Source of the DNA: Balanoglossus misakiensis
Lineage: Eukaryota > Hemichordata
DNA length: 64,000 nt
Direction of reading: 5' to 3'
Assembly (NCBI GenBank): GCA_040954595.2
Contig: CM082576.2
Coordinates: forward strand, 18,910,001-18,974,000
The position numbers were made by a program, and so were the translations under genes. The notes beneath the pieces are model-generated. The model saw nothing but the letters and a program-made list of their open reading frames with translations, did not search any database and was not told where the DNA came from. Of the stretch, positions 8,972 to 19,963 are shown piece after piece. Every line of letters begins with the position of its first letter. Positions within the stretch are counted from its first letter, which is position 1.

Positions 8972-10150
8972 ATGCCTCTGACCTGCGAGGACTGCGGAGA
9001 GTGCTCTTCGAGAGTTAGTCTGTGCCAAGGAGATATGCATCTGTGTAATACTTGCAACAAGAAACGATTTGGTGGCAGTAACGGCTCTACAGCGGATGGA
9101 GGAAGTGGACGAAGTAGAATAAGCGACAGTGGTGTGGTAATTAACGAACTTTTATGTTTTATTGTGAATAAGATGGATGTTCTTACAACAGACCTGCTGG
9201 TGAAGTTGTGTTGCGACCAATTTAACGATGGAGAAGTCGAGACTGCAAAGCGTACTCTTTTTGAACTATGTTGCAATGACCCTGGGAGGATGATAAAACG
9301 TCAGGGGCAGAATAAACGATTCAACAATTTGATGGATATGGTGAAATTGCTCCACGAAGTTGACATTGAAGACCTGCCATGCTTCGTTGCTAAAGATTTG
9401 GCAAAACTCCCGCCAATTGATACGTCTCACATCGACGTCTCCACATTGATGACAGAACTGAAGTCACTAAGGCGAGAAATGGCACAAATGAAAGACACTG
9501 TGGTGCGGTCCGAGGTGACCGATTTTGCAAGTGAACTCAGTTTGTTGCGGCAAGAAATTTGTGAAGTGAAAAATTGCGTCGATAATTTGCAGAAAGGAGG
9601 TGTTGAAAGCGACGTGGTTTCACAGGTGGCACAATGTGAGCCGCCAAGACCAGCTGTTTGTGAGCCACTGGATCCCCATTGTTCTCTGAACAAAGACCCT
9701 CATACGAGCTCGTATGCAGACATAGTTCAATCACGTGTATCAGCGGTGAAAGCCAAGCGTCCAGTTCAGTCGGACCGTCCATCGACAAAGGTATCTGAAA
9801 TCCAGTCGGGGAATGGAGAAGAAGAGTTTACTGTGGTGTCTCGCCGACCTAAACGTCGTCCTCAGGCAGTTTTTGGCACAGCAAAACTCAGTGATGATTC
9901 TGCTATCAAATCTGTTCGCCCTAATCCGCCTTTTAAATTTTTTGTCACTAGATTTGCACCCACAACGACTTCAGATGCTGTTATTTCTTATATTAAAAAA
10001 CGCAGTCATGTTACCGTTAAATGCGAACAACTGAAAACCAAATATGATACTTATTCATCATTTGTGGTTGAAACGACACGTGAGTTCGCCGAGGAAATTC
10101 GTGACCCTGCGATGTGGCCTGATGGTATTCTTATCCGCCGTTACTATTAA
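8972..10150 (+). CDS. LINE ORF1 protein with zinc finger, coiled coil and RRM-like C-terminus
   Basis: A 392-residue frame that starts CEDCGEC and continues to CNTCNKK; its Cys/His pattern (C5, C8, C11, C18, H23, C25, C28) is like the PHD-type fingers reported in ORF1 of CR1-like elements. Residues about 160-208 alternate hydrophobic and charged residues and probably form a coiled coil used for trimerisation. The last 80 residues (FKFFVTRFAP ... YSSFVVE ... DPAMWPDGILIRRYY) look like the RRM-like nucleic-acid-binding domain of LINE ORF1 proteins. The expected role is RNA binding and RNP assembly. The frame is intact from the ATG at 8972, whose upstream context (CTCAGTATGC) is moderate. Confidence 0.8.
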   Translation: MPLTCEDCGECSSRVSLCQGDMHLCNTCNKKRFGGSNGSTADGGSGRSRISDSGVVINELLCFIVNKMDVLTTDLLVKLCCDQFNDGEVETAKRTLFELCCNDPGRMIKRQGQNKRFNNLMDMVKLLHEVDIEDLPCFVAKDLAKLPPIDTSHIDVSTLMTELKSLRREMAQMKDTVVRSEVTDFASELSLLRQEICEVKNCVDNLQKGGVESDVVSQVAQCEPPRPAVCEPLDPHCSLNKDPHTSSYADIVQSRVSAVKAKRPVQSDRPSTKVSEIQSGNGEEEFTVVSRRPKRRPQAVFGTAKLSDDSAIKSVRPNPPFKFFVTRFAPTTTSDAVISYIKKRSHVTVKCEQLKTKYDTYSSFVVETTREFAEEIRDPAMWPDGILIRRYY

Positions 10151-10158
10151 TTTATTGT

Positions 10159-12973
10159 ATGACACTACGTCTTTCTACATATAACTGTCGTGGCATAAAG
10201 TCATCAGTAGACTCTATTATGTCTCTCTGTAACGATCATGATGTTATACTCGTTCAAGAACACTGGCTGACGGAAGCGGAACTACCTCTTCTGTCGAGTA
10301 TTCACAAAGACTTTAATGCATGTGGTATTTCTGCCATTCAAGATGACTGTGGAATTCGCATCGGGCGTCCATTTGGTGGAGTTGCAATCATGTGGCGTAA
10401 ATCCTTGGGACAAAACTTTTCAATAAAATATTTAGATGATACAAGACTTTTAGGTGCTGATATTGTTACATCTTCTGGAAAACTTTTTATTTTATGTGCG
10501 TACCTCCCGACCTGTTCTGGAGAAAATTATGACACTTATATGAATTATTTGGCAAAAATTAATTGCATTATTAATGATATTGACACAACGAATGTTATAA
10601 TTCTTGGCGATTTTAACGCTAACTTTGGTACAATATTTGCTAGGGAGCTTGATATTTTTTGTAAAGAACATAATTTGTATATCTCCGATGTTGAAAAGCT
10701 TGGTAGATGCAATGATAATTTTACATTCGTTAGTGATGCACATGGTAGTACTGGTTGGTTGGACCATATTTTGAGCACCCATGCAGTACATAATGCTATT
10801 TCTAGTATTGGTATTTTGTATGATTATGTGTCCTCTGACCATTTTCCTCTTTCTGTAAATATTGATATTGTTGGGTTAGTACATACAGATCCGATTCCAC
10901 AAAATGTTACCAATGCTCATGCGAAGCCTAACTGGAGTAAAGCGACACCCAGGAACTTGTCTGCTTATGAACATATGACGGAGTGCTTACTCCGTAGACT
11001 GGATATCCCAAATGTTGCTCTTGTATGTCGAGATCCTAACTGTAAGAATATAGATCACATTAGCAGTCTAAATTCTTTGTATTCGAATATTGTTACTTCT
11101 CTTAAATCAGCTGCGTTGAACTGCATTCCTGCTTCGAAGGCAGAGGGGTTGGGTTTTAATACTGTTCCAGGTTGGAATGAACATGTACGTGATTTTCACA
11201 ATGCCGCTCGTGATGCATTTAAATTATGGGCTGCTAATGGCAGGCCTAGGTTTGGCCCGCTCTTTGATCTCATGCGCAGAACTCGTGCAAAATTTAAGTC
11301 GGTTTTACGGGCGTGTAGAAGAGATGAAAACCTAGCCAGGGCCCAGGCTTTGGCCAAAAACTTGACGCAGGGGGGCACACGTAAGTTTTGGCAGTCTGTA
11401 CATACCACTCGTGGTTGTTTATCTTCGCTTCCGACCAGTGTAGGTGGCTGCACCGGTCATGAAAATGTTGCCGATATGTGGAAACAACATTATGAAAGTT
11501 TGTTGAATTCTGTTTCGAACTGTCGTGATAGAGCATTTGTATTGTCATCGTTAAATGAAACTGGTTCCCACAACAATGCCATGGTTGTTACTGCGATGGA
11601 ACTAAAAGGGTGTATTGATAAGCTTGAGAAGGGAAAGGCATTGGGCTATGATGGTCTTGGTGCCGAACATCTCATGTATGCAAGTCCAATCATTTGCGTT
11701 ATGTTGAGTTTATGTTTTACTAGTTTTTTTACACATGGTTATTTACCCGAGACTTTAATGCACGCCATTATTTGTCCTATTGTGAAGGATAAATCCAAAG
11801 ATCTTACTTCTGTGGATAATTATAGGCCCATTGCAATTGTCACGGCCATCTCGAAAGTTCTGGAACTTTGTATTCTATCTCGTATTGATTCACTCTTAGA
11901 TACAAGCAATTTACAGTTTGGTTTTAAAAGTAATCACTCTACCGACATGTGTATCTTTGTTCTCAAAGAAATTGTTGACTTTTATAAGAGGCATAATACG
12001 CCAGTTTACCTCTGTTTTATGGATGCTACGAAAGCTTTTGATAGGGTCAACCACTGGACTTTGTTTAGAAAACTGATTAACTGCAAGATACCTCTTTTTA
12101 TTATTCGTATTTTACAATATTGGTATAGTAATCAATGCTTTTCTGTGCGCTGGGCATCTGTAATTTCTAATTCCTTCAGTGTTATTAACGGTGTACGGCA
12201 AGGAAGTATTCTTTCACCCAAACTGTTCGCTATATATGTAAATGATTTAAGCGGTCAGCTGCAATCAGCCGGGGTTGGCTGTTACCTAGCTAATACCATT
12301 GTTAACCATTTGTTCTATGCAGACGATTTAGTCTTGATTTGTCCGTCGGTCAAAGCATTACAGAAACTGAGTAACATTTGTGAACTGTATGGAAATGAGC
12401 ATGATATTATTTTTCATACTGCAAAGACAGAGTGTATGGCAATTTTCCCAAAGTCTTGGAAAGCACACAGAATTCCTTGTGTATATTTGTATGGTAAACC
12501 TCTTAAGTATGTATGTACAAAAAAAGTATCTTGGCTATATTATGTCCTCTTCGGGTATGGATGATGCTGATATGCAGCGGCAGCTTCGTTGCTTTTATGC
12601 TAGAGCTAATTTTATTTTGCGTAATTTTGGCCATTGCTCATATAAGGTGAAGTGCACTCTTTTTAAAAGTTTTTTATATAGTGTTTATTGTCTTAACGTG
12701 TGGTGTAACTACAGTGTCAAACAAATGTCTACTTTAAAAGTTGCGTATAACAATACCTTAAGATTGATTTTTAATCTGAAACGCGATGTAAGCATAAGTC
12801 ATAACTTTGTAAGTAGGAATATTTTGAACTTCACCTCGCTACATCGAAAATTGGTTTTCTCCTTTTGCCAACGCTTACAAAAAAGCGGTAACCCGGTTAT
12901 CCGCAGTTGTATACAGACTGACTGTTACTTTTTATCTACATTCTGGGGGCATTGCAGGGTTGTTCTTCATTAA
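10159..12973 (+). pseudogene. LINE ORF2: endonuclease and reverse transcriptase, one frameshift
   Basis: Residues about 1-235 form an EEP/APE endonuclease with the expected catalytic residues: YNCRG, E34 (LVQEHW), D151/N153 (LGDFNAN), GWLDHILS and D227/H228 (SSDHFPL). The RT spans about 480-790, with D628 (AFDRVNH), GVRQGSILSP and YADD at 720-723. The frame stops at about 12562 because of a shift at the A7 run 12519-12525; the C-terminal region (KYLGYIMSSSG ... LRLIFNL) continues in another frame to TAA at 12971. The product would nick target DNA and prime reverse transcription there. An A7 shift could be a mutation, a sequencing error or polymerase slippage. Confidence 0.85.
12519..12525 (+). 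other. A7 homopolymer at the ORF2 frameshift
   Basis: The RT/thumb frame leaves register exactly at this run and resumes in another frame directly after it. Confidence 0.7.
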
Positions 12974-13078
12974 GTTTTTGGGATTTTTTTTTTCTTTTGT
13001 GTCTTTCTTTTATGGAGTTGTTTCTGGGTTTGTTTTGTATGTTTTTTCTACAGTATGGGCATACCGCCTGAATTAAAG

Positions 13079-13084
13079 AATAAA
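13079..13084 (+). terminator. LINE polyadenylation signal and A-rich tail
   Basis: AATAAA is followed at once by an A-rich tail to about 13095, then by unrelated GC-richer sequence, marking the LINE 3' end. Confidence 0.6.
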
Positions 13085-13299
13085 TAAAAAAAATTAAATA
13101 GATATCCTCCCGCGAGGTCAATGCCATTCAATGTCAAACAGTCTCAACAAAGACCATTGGACACTCATAGCCGTTTTGTATGAAAGTGACTGGAGTACGA
13201 GATGAGTTTCATGACAACAACAAATCATGCTCAGTCTCGCTGCAGGGTCTATAATTTCCATAACGGCTAGACGCTGGACACTATCTTAGGTAACACTTT

Positions 13300-13355
13300 A
13301 GGGTCATAGTGCTGGAACGACATGTTTAAACAGGTCGTTCCGGCACTCTGACCCT
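13300..13355. repeat. 56-bp near-perfect hairpin palindrome
   Basis: AGGGTCATAGTGCTGGAACG pairs with CGTTCCGGCACTCTGACCCT around a TTTAAA centre, with a few mismatches. It is followed by repeated GTCGTTTCAGCCCC / GTCGTTACAGCCC units (13367-13410). Confidence 0.75.
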
Positions 13356-13839
13356 TTCGGCCCCAGTCGTTTCAGCCCCCATTTTCCACGACCCAAGTCG
13401 TTACAGCCCGGACAGTAACACCCCAAACATTTCAACACTTATCAGGGAAGACCTTAGCCCAACTATTAAAACTTGGCTTGAACCTACTTAAGTTCTCCGC
13501 ATGAAATATGAGCGAGCGTTGTCAGAGGACGACAGCTACGCACACTTTGGGCGTGACCGAATCAAACAGAATTGAATATTCTATATTCGGAAAAAACACC
13601 TTATCTCCGTTTTGCCGTTGACAAACCGATTTCTGTCATGACAGTTACTCCCGGGGACTGTGACAGACCATATACAGACAGTAGAGGCCGCGCGCTGGGG
13701 GTCTACACAAGTCACTACAGCTGATGTAAGCAAGTACAACATGCTTTGCTTGCAGGAATGTTCCATTTTCAATAGAGGGGTGTGTATATTCAGAGGGAAT
13801 GTCAGTCAGGGCCCTGGCTGGCAACATGCGGCGTATATA

Positions 13840-14784
13840 TTGACAATCTTAGCCGGGAGACCAGGGCGTCGATCTAAAATACAACGCTCGGGGACAGTCG
13901 AGCAAGTCCTGCTGAGCTGAAAGATAGTAGTCTTGGCAACGATCGAGGTCGCTTAGTAACAAATGGATAACGAGTGATCTATCAAATGTTGACGGGCGCC
14001 AGTGGTTGGATGATATAATTAAAGGCACGTAAGCTGTAACTGGATAAAAAATTAAAGTTTTAAATAATCTCATATATGCTTTTAATTATGTCTATTAAAT
14101 GCTATTTCATGATAATATATCAAGCTCAACACTTATTTATGACAAAATGGCCAAAAATTAAAGAAAAACGAAAATTCCTGCAATTTTAAAAAAAGCGCAA
14201 TATTGCAATGAAAAATGAAAATCTGATGTCTCAGTGGTGTACATTTACTTCCATGAGCTCAAGTGGATGAGATCATGTTTTGTTTATGAAGTTTCACAAC
14301 CGGAAATGCAACATTTTCATTGTTTCTTGCATTTTCCCACGGTGGCGGCCATAATCGCTTGCGGCAAAGCTTTATTATTTATCTGGTTAAAACTTGCATA
14401 TGCACTCATACTTAGGGTTTATAATGCTTGTGTATTGTTCACTACCTTCATCTGTATGGACTAATGGTAGTGCAGTTTGAAACAAAAATTATGAAAATTA
14501 TCCCAAAAGTTACACCTTACGTGCCTTTAACAAAGCTTGGTTATGAATATTCATACACCTTCAAAACCACTCCCACATCCCATCGCGGGAATTTCACACA
14601 TGACTCCACCTCTATTTCCTTATTTAGAAGGCGACGATGTCATGTGGTTAACATTGAGTGACCAATTAGCTTACACGCAAGATTTACCACACGTGTCGTT
14701 CTACGAACAGAATTCTGTTCGTAAATAGAGACTGTCCCCGGGCGTTTCTTTTCCCCGACGCCCTGGTCTCCAGGCTATGACAAT
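13840..14784. mobile_element. Possible 0.95-kb nonautonomous element with about 55-bp inverted ends
   Basis: 13840-13899 (GGAGACCAGGGCGTCG ... CGGGGACAGTC) is repeated in inverted orientation at 14730-14784 (GACTGTCCCCGGGCG ... CGCCCTGGTCTCC). No coding frame of note lies between. No flanking duplication was identified. Confidence 0.5.
14702..14723. repeat. 22-bp perfect palindrome
   Basis: TACGAACAGAA is followed immediately by its exact reverse complement, just inside the right inverted end of the 0.95-kb element. Confidence 0.8.
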
Positions 14785-15089
14785 CTCGCTGATAGGCGCA
14801 GCTGGAATTTATGTTTCTGTGGTATGATTATTGTATTTTATCAATGCACAATCACGATGGGCGAGTTTCAAGCAAGCAATTGGATTCGCTTCAATCCCTC
14901 ACTAAAATCTAGACTGCACCACTGTATAATAACACAATACAGTCTTCTAACCTCATGGTATAAACAGGAACTCTTGTCTGCTGGACATCCGGGTACTTTG
15001 GTCTACTGAGTGAACGCGTTACGTATAGAGGTAGCGCAAAGTGAAAACCTATTTAAGGCAGCCACAACAATCAGTGTTGACGTACATAC

Positions 15090-15192
15090 AATCTGACTAA
15101 AATCGCAGTTGGTATGACGACAGCATACTAATAATACTGTACCACATAAGTAAAAGACGTCGTCGTACCATACATCTGATTTTATTCAGATT
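15090..15192. mobile_element. MITE-like palindromic element, copy 1
   Basis: It begins AATCTGACTAAAATCGCAG and ends with the inverted form ATCTGATTTTATTCAGATT. The interior has GGTATGACGACAGCATAC and GACGTCGTCGTACC, also inverted. It resembles the element at 15454-15561. Confidence 0.65.
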
Positions 15193-15208
15193 ACTGCATA
15201 TTTGCATA

Positions 15209-15419
15209 TACTGTGAAACAAGTTATTTTCGCGAGCAATACATTTTCGCGAGATACGTGAGAGCCAAAATGGTATGAAAATAAGAGGTCGCATAATTATT
15301 TTTGAAGATAACGATGCAGTGAATGAAATAAGAGAACGCGAAAATTAATACTCGCGAAACAGTAGCCTCTCTCGATATCGTGAAAATTTCAACTCGCTAA
15401 AATAAAGTGTTTTACAGTA
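15209..15419. mobile_element. MITE-like element with CTGTRAAAC ends and CGCGA-rich arms
   Basis: Left end CTGTGAAACAAGTTATTTTC and right end ...AAAGTGTTTTACAG are inverted, each next to TA, which suggests a TA target duplication of the Tc1/mariner type. The arms carry repeated TTTTCGCGAG blocks. Assignment to a Tc1/mariner-derived family is inference. Confidence 0.65.
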
Positions 15420-15453
15420 GTTTATGTATGTAAAGTGTTCCTGATGTTAACAC

Positions 15454-15561
15454 AATCTGATTAAAATCAGATGTAGGCCTAGGGAATGGCGACGTAGTTT
15501 TTGATGCTGCGACAGCATAAAAAACACGTCGCCGTTCCCTACATCTGATTTTAATCAGATT
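15454..15561. mobile_element. MITE-like palindromic element, copy 2
   Basis: AATCTGATTAAAATCAGATG at the left is matched by the inverted CATCTGATTTTAATCAGATT at the right. The inner arms GGGAATGGCGACGT / ACGTCGCCGTTCCC also pair, so nearly the whole 108 bp can fold on itself. Confidence 0.75.
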
Positions 15562-18500
15562 AGCGTTAACATAACTTTATCAGAATAAGTTAACGCCATA
15601 ACTTTGACAGAATAAGAGTTGCCTCAAACGGCTCTAACCGAATTTCCATTAATAGCAGAACAAACAAGCTGTAATCAATACGCCAACCTTTAAAATATTA
15701 CTTTAGAAAGTTTGTATTCATACTTTCTTCAAGTTGTCATAACGCTAACCCGAAATGTGTTTTAGTATTGCCTTTGTATTAATGGGCTAGATTCATGGCG
15801 TTATATGTCATAAATTAAAAAGACAACCCTTATTGTTTTTGATAATATTTATGTCGGAGAATCCACAATGAAAAATATGTATTTTCAATTTCATAACTCA
15901 AAATAATTTCCAAATCCATGACCTTATTTTCAACTCCAGTGATCGTACATCCTGAACCTTGTTCCAGTAAATGATTGGTCATTACAGGGTTAATGGGCAC
16001 TCTCCCGTTCTCTTCCTCCGCAGTTTCATTCATGTTCTTGTTTGACGGAAATGGGTGTGACCAGACGCTTGAATGTTTTCATGTGGGTTGAGTTGTTCAT
16101 CGGGAACGGCCTCCTGGTGTGTCTGTACAGGTACGCAAGGAGAAACTGCCCACAAGAAGCTGCGAGTGAAACTATTTAAGGTAGTATGTGCCTCGCGGTC
16201 CGAGATTCAGACAAATGATAGTCCTCAAAACTTTTTCAAGTAATTGATTTACTAAAGTGTGTGGTGAGTCTCTTTGAAAACAACAACAATATTACTCATC
16301 ATATTGTAATTTTTTGAAACTATAAAATGAAGTTGACAATGCACCAAACAGATTCTATTTATTTCTTCATGACCATGTTCACCCCAAGGTCATATGGACC
16401 TGCAAGTATATGCCAGAGCCAGAGACGACATTACCGAAGCCAGAGTTTAAAGCTTACAGGTCACCCCTTGCCAGCTCATGACTAGCTAAACTGCCATGGA
16501 TGCCAAGAGATATATGACTACGGTAACCTGTAGATGGTTTCAGTATGTTTGAAGAAAGTGGTGGCGCACTTTTGGCTACATTTGAAATGGCTATGGTACC
16601 AGTGGTTGAATTTGCAAAGGTGACCTTTGACCTGGCATCTTTAAAGATATTAAAGAACGATTTACCATTCCTTGTTGTCGTAAAATGACATCTGTAATAA
16701 CTTATATTTTATCTGTTCATCTTGAAGTACTATATATTTAAACGCCAATTTTCCATTGCCAATCAAGTTTTTACAAATAAATTGTAATAAGCATGTTGAT
16801 TTTACAAAAACTCCTTACTTCCAAGTGAATTCTGTTACACATCACGTAACTATTTTCCCCACGAATTCTTCAGTTGCTAACTCGGAAATTTCATATATTG
16901 GGCAGAAATTGGATACATTACCCAGCCATTAAAATTACAGTTTTCTATTTTAATTGATCGTCCATAACTTCAAGTACTTTGACTTGACATACATTAAAAA
17001 CATCATGGTGAATAAATAAAAATTATTTGATTATCTAATTGTGCATGTTTACATGGTTTTATTTTAGTATGCTGGGTACTTAATGTCTAATGGCTCGCTG
17101 ATTTTATACTGTTCAAGATGACAATCTAATTTTAGTTTTCAGCTGATAATTGAAATCAATGATTCAAAAAAATTGAATTTTGACATGAATAAACTTCTTG
17201 TTCATGGCAGTTGCTGTGTTTTGTTTCATTTGTATTCAATTTTTGCAAGCATACCATTGAGCACAGTTTGATTTGATTAAACACGTTTATCGGAAAATTT
17301 TGTCATTTGAAATATCTGTTTTTGCGCCCTCTACCATTTGACCAAATGATTCTCTTATTTTGGTGGCCTTTGTCTGTGTATATGAGAATACTATAGTACT
17401 CTCGCATCGATCATAGTAGAAGTTGAAAACGTCTCTTGCCACGTGGCCTGGAAGAAAGGCGATCTTTAGAGTAAAAAAAACAAACTATCCAGATAGGAAG
17501 CTAGAAAAGAAGTTGAATCGTTGAAATTTTATTTATTTTATATTGTTAATATCGTTGGTGATGTTGACTGGCCGACAATCTTTGTCACACGAGTCTTTTC
17601 AGGCAGATTAAAACATTGCCTATTCCAGCAATAATCACAACAGGAGTGTGTCACACAGGAGACAGTTGGGATTATAGTCATAATCTACCTTAGTTTGTTG
17701 TCAACAACCAGATGTGGTCGCATTCCGTGCATCCGTGCATATTTTGGAACAACGACTCTATCGAACAGACGTATTTCAAACACCTTGGAGAAAAACATCG
17801 ATGACCAGTGGAATTGACTGTCGCTTGAAATCCGATAGGAATACACCTGTTTACGGTGGACGATACCGACACTCCTCTGCTAACTTAATCTGCTCTGCTA
17901 ACTATACCTGCTTTGATTAAGTTGCGGCTAAAACTTTCCTTACAATACAATGTGGGTCTCGACTGTCGGTCCGAACTATAGCGACGACAGCCTCGGTATG
18001 TTTCGCCGATAGCAATCCGGAGATGAAATTTGCATACAGCAATATCTTTCAAGATAAATAATTTATGTCCTAAAGGTATTACTTTTAGTGGTCTGACGGA
18101 GACGTTTTCTGCTGTAACATGCAAAACCTGCGGCGGACCTGAGGTCATGTTGCGAACACTGTAGTTTTGTTACGCCCGCCATCCTTCGGACGTTTACCTC
18201 ATCGGGGCTTCTTTGGGGAATCAGCCACGTCCGAAGGGTGAGAGTGTAAATTCTCTCCCTCTCCTTCTCCACCCAACATATTCATAGAGTCAGAGAGAGG
18301 TACCCGGCATATCGTAAACTTAACGAGAGGCATAACGAGACTTTCAACAAGTTTTCCGAGTAACACAAATAGTTCTGGTTTATTACTGGTCACACGTAAG
18401 AATTACACGACTCTATCCATGCTCGTTGACTCCCGTCACGGATCTCCGGTGATAATAATGTGATATCAAATTTCATCACCTCTTATTAATACGTTAGTCA

Positions 18501-18640
18501 AGTATTATGTCATAAAAGGAACACGTCATCTTAATATTTCTTAAACATGAACTTAGCGCGTGATATCTCTATCTCGTTCTGACATGTATCAATTACACAA
18601 TCTTGTTTACTCTGAGTGAAGTACCTATTTTTTTTGATGA
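15562..18640. other. AT-rich intergenic DNA, no gene recognised
   Basis: Only short open frames without recognisable content. A small inverted repeat around CATCCTTCGGACG / CGTCCGAAGGGTG lies at about 18180-18240. Confidence 0.5.
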
Positions 18641-18649
18641 TTTTCACCG

Positions 18650-19920
18650 GTTTTTTTTTTCAAAAATCGACGAACCCATGATTTTTTTCAAAATCGACGA
18701 AATTTTGAGATTTTGCAGTCGAAAATTTGTCATTTTGTTGATTTTCACCCATGTTTTTTTTAAACAATCGACGAACCCATGATTTTTTTTCAAAATCGAC
18801 GAACTTTTGAGATTTGGAAAATCGAAAATTTGTCATTTTTTGATGATTTTCACCCATGATTTTTTTACAAAAATCGACGAACCCATGATTTTTTTCAAAA
18901 TCGACGAAATTTTGAGGTTTGGCAAAGTCGAAAATGTTTCATTTTTTGATGATTTTCACCATGTTTTTTTTTAAAAATCAACGAACCCATGATTTTTTTT
19001 CAAAATCGACGAAATTTTGAAATTTTGCAGTCGAAAATTTGTAAATTTTTGATGATTTTCACCCATGTTTTTTTAAAAAATCAACGAACCCATGATTTTT
19101 TTCAAAATCGACGAAATTTTGAGATTTTGCAAAGTCGAAAATTCACCCATGTTTTTTTTCAAAAATCGACGAACCCATAATTTTTTTCAAAATCGACGAA
19201 ATTTTGAGATTTTGCAAAATCAAAAATTTGTCATTTTTTGATGATTTTCACCATGATTTTTTTCAAAAATCGACCAAATTTTGAGTTTTTGCAGTCGAAA
19301 ATTTGTAATTTTTTGATGATTTTCACCCATGTTTTTTTTTCAAAAATCGACGAACCCATGATTTTTTTCGAAATCGACGAAATTTTGAGATTTTGCATTC
19401 GAAAATTTGTCATTTTTTGATGATTTTCACCCATGATTTTTTTCAAAAATCGACGAACCCATAATTTTTTTCAAAATCGACGAAATTTTGAGATTTTGCA
19501 AAATCAAAAATTTGTCATTTTTTGATGATTTTCACCATGATTTTTTTCAAAAATCGACCAAATTTTGAGTTTTTGCAGTCGAAAATTTGTAATTTTTTGA
19601 TGATTTTCACCCATGTTTTTTTTTCAAAAATCGACGAACCCATGATTTTTTTCGAAATCGACGAAATTTTGAGATTTTGCATTCGAAAATTTGTCATTTT
19701 TTGATGATTTTCACCCATGATTTTTTTCAAAAATCGACGAACCCATAATTTTTTTCAAAATCGACGAAATTTTGAGATTTCGCAAAGTTGAAAATTTGAC
19801 ATTTGTTGATGATTTTCATGAGCTATAGCCCATGATTTTTTTTTCAAAATTCAACGAACCCATTATTTTTTTCAAAATCGACGAAATTTTGAGATTTTGC
19901 AAGAACCCATGATTTTTTTC
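18650..19920 (+). repeat. Satellite array 1, block a (forward orientation)
   Basis: Degenerate copies of the AT-rich satellite in the orientation TGATGATTTTCACCCATG ... ATCGACGAAATTTTGAG. Many copies are the long form with an added CGAACCCATG segment. Forward is defined as the orientation of the right array. Confidence 0.9.
19161..19728 (+). repeat. 284-bp tandem duplication inside block a
   Basis: 19161-19444 and 19445-19728 are practically identical, each holding several monomers, which indicates a recent local duplication. Confidence 0.85.
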
Positions 19921-19963
19921 AAAATCTCAAAATTTCGTCGATTTTGAAAAAAATCATGGGTTC
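19903..19963. repeat. Perfect 24-bp inverted repeat at an orientation switch
   Basis: GAACCCATGATTTTTTTCAA and the next four bases (19903-19926) pair perfectly with 19940-19963 across a 13-base loop. The satellite turns from forward to reverse exactly here; the same junction recurs at 22505-22565. Confidence 0.85.

Larger units (their letters stand above)
8972..13095 (+). mobile_element. Non-LTR retrotransposon (LINE), CR1/Jockey-like group, nearly complete
   Basis: ORF1 and ORF2 are 8 bases apart and in different frames. ORF2 carries an apurinic-type endonuclease and an RT with an intact YADD box. The 3' end has AATAAA at 13079 and an A-rich tail near 13082-13095. The 5' UTR start is uncertain; it may lie near 8880. 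I could not see a convincing target-site duplication. One frameshift in ORF2 is the only lesion noticed, so the insertion is fairly young. The exact clade (CR1, L2, Crack, Jockey) needs an RT phylogeny. Confidence 0.85.

Noticed and set aside
9427-9788. Minus-strand frames across LINE ORF1
   Set aside because: Shadows of the ORF1 coding frame.
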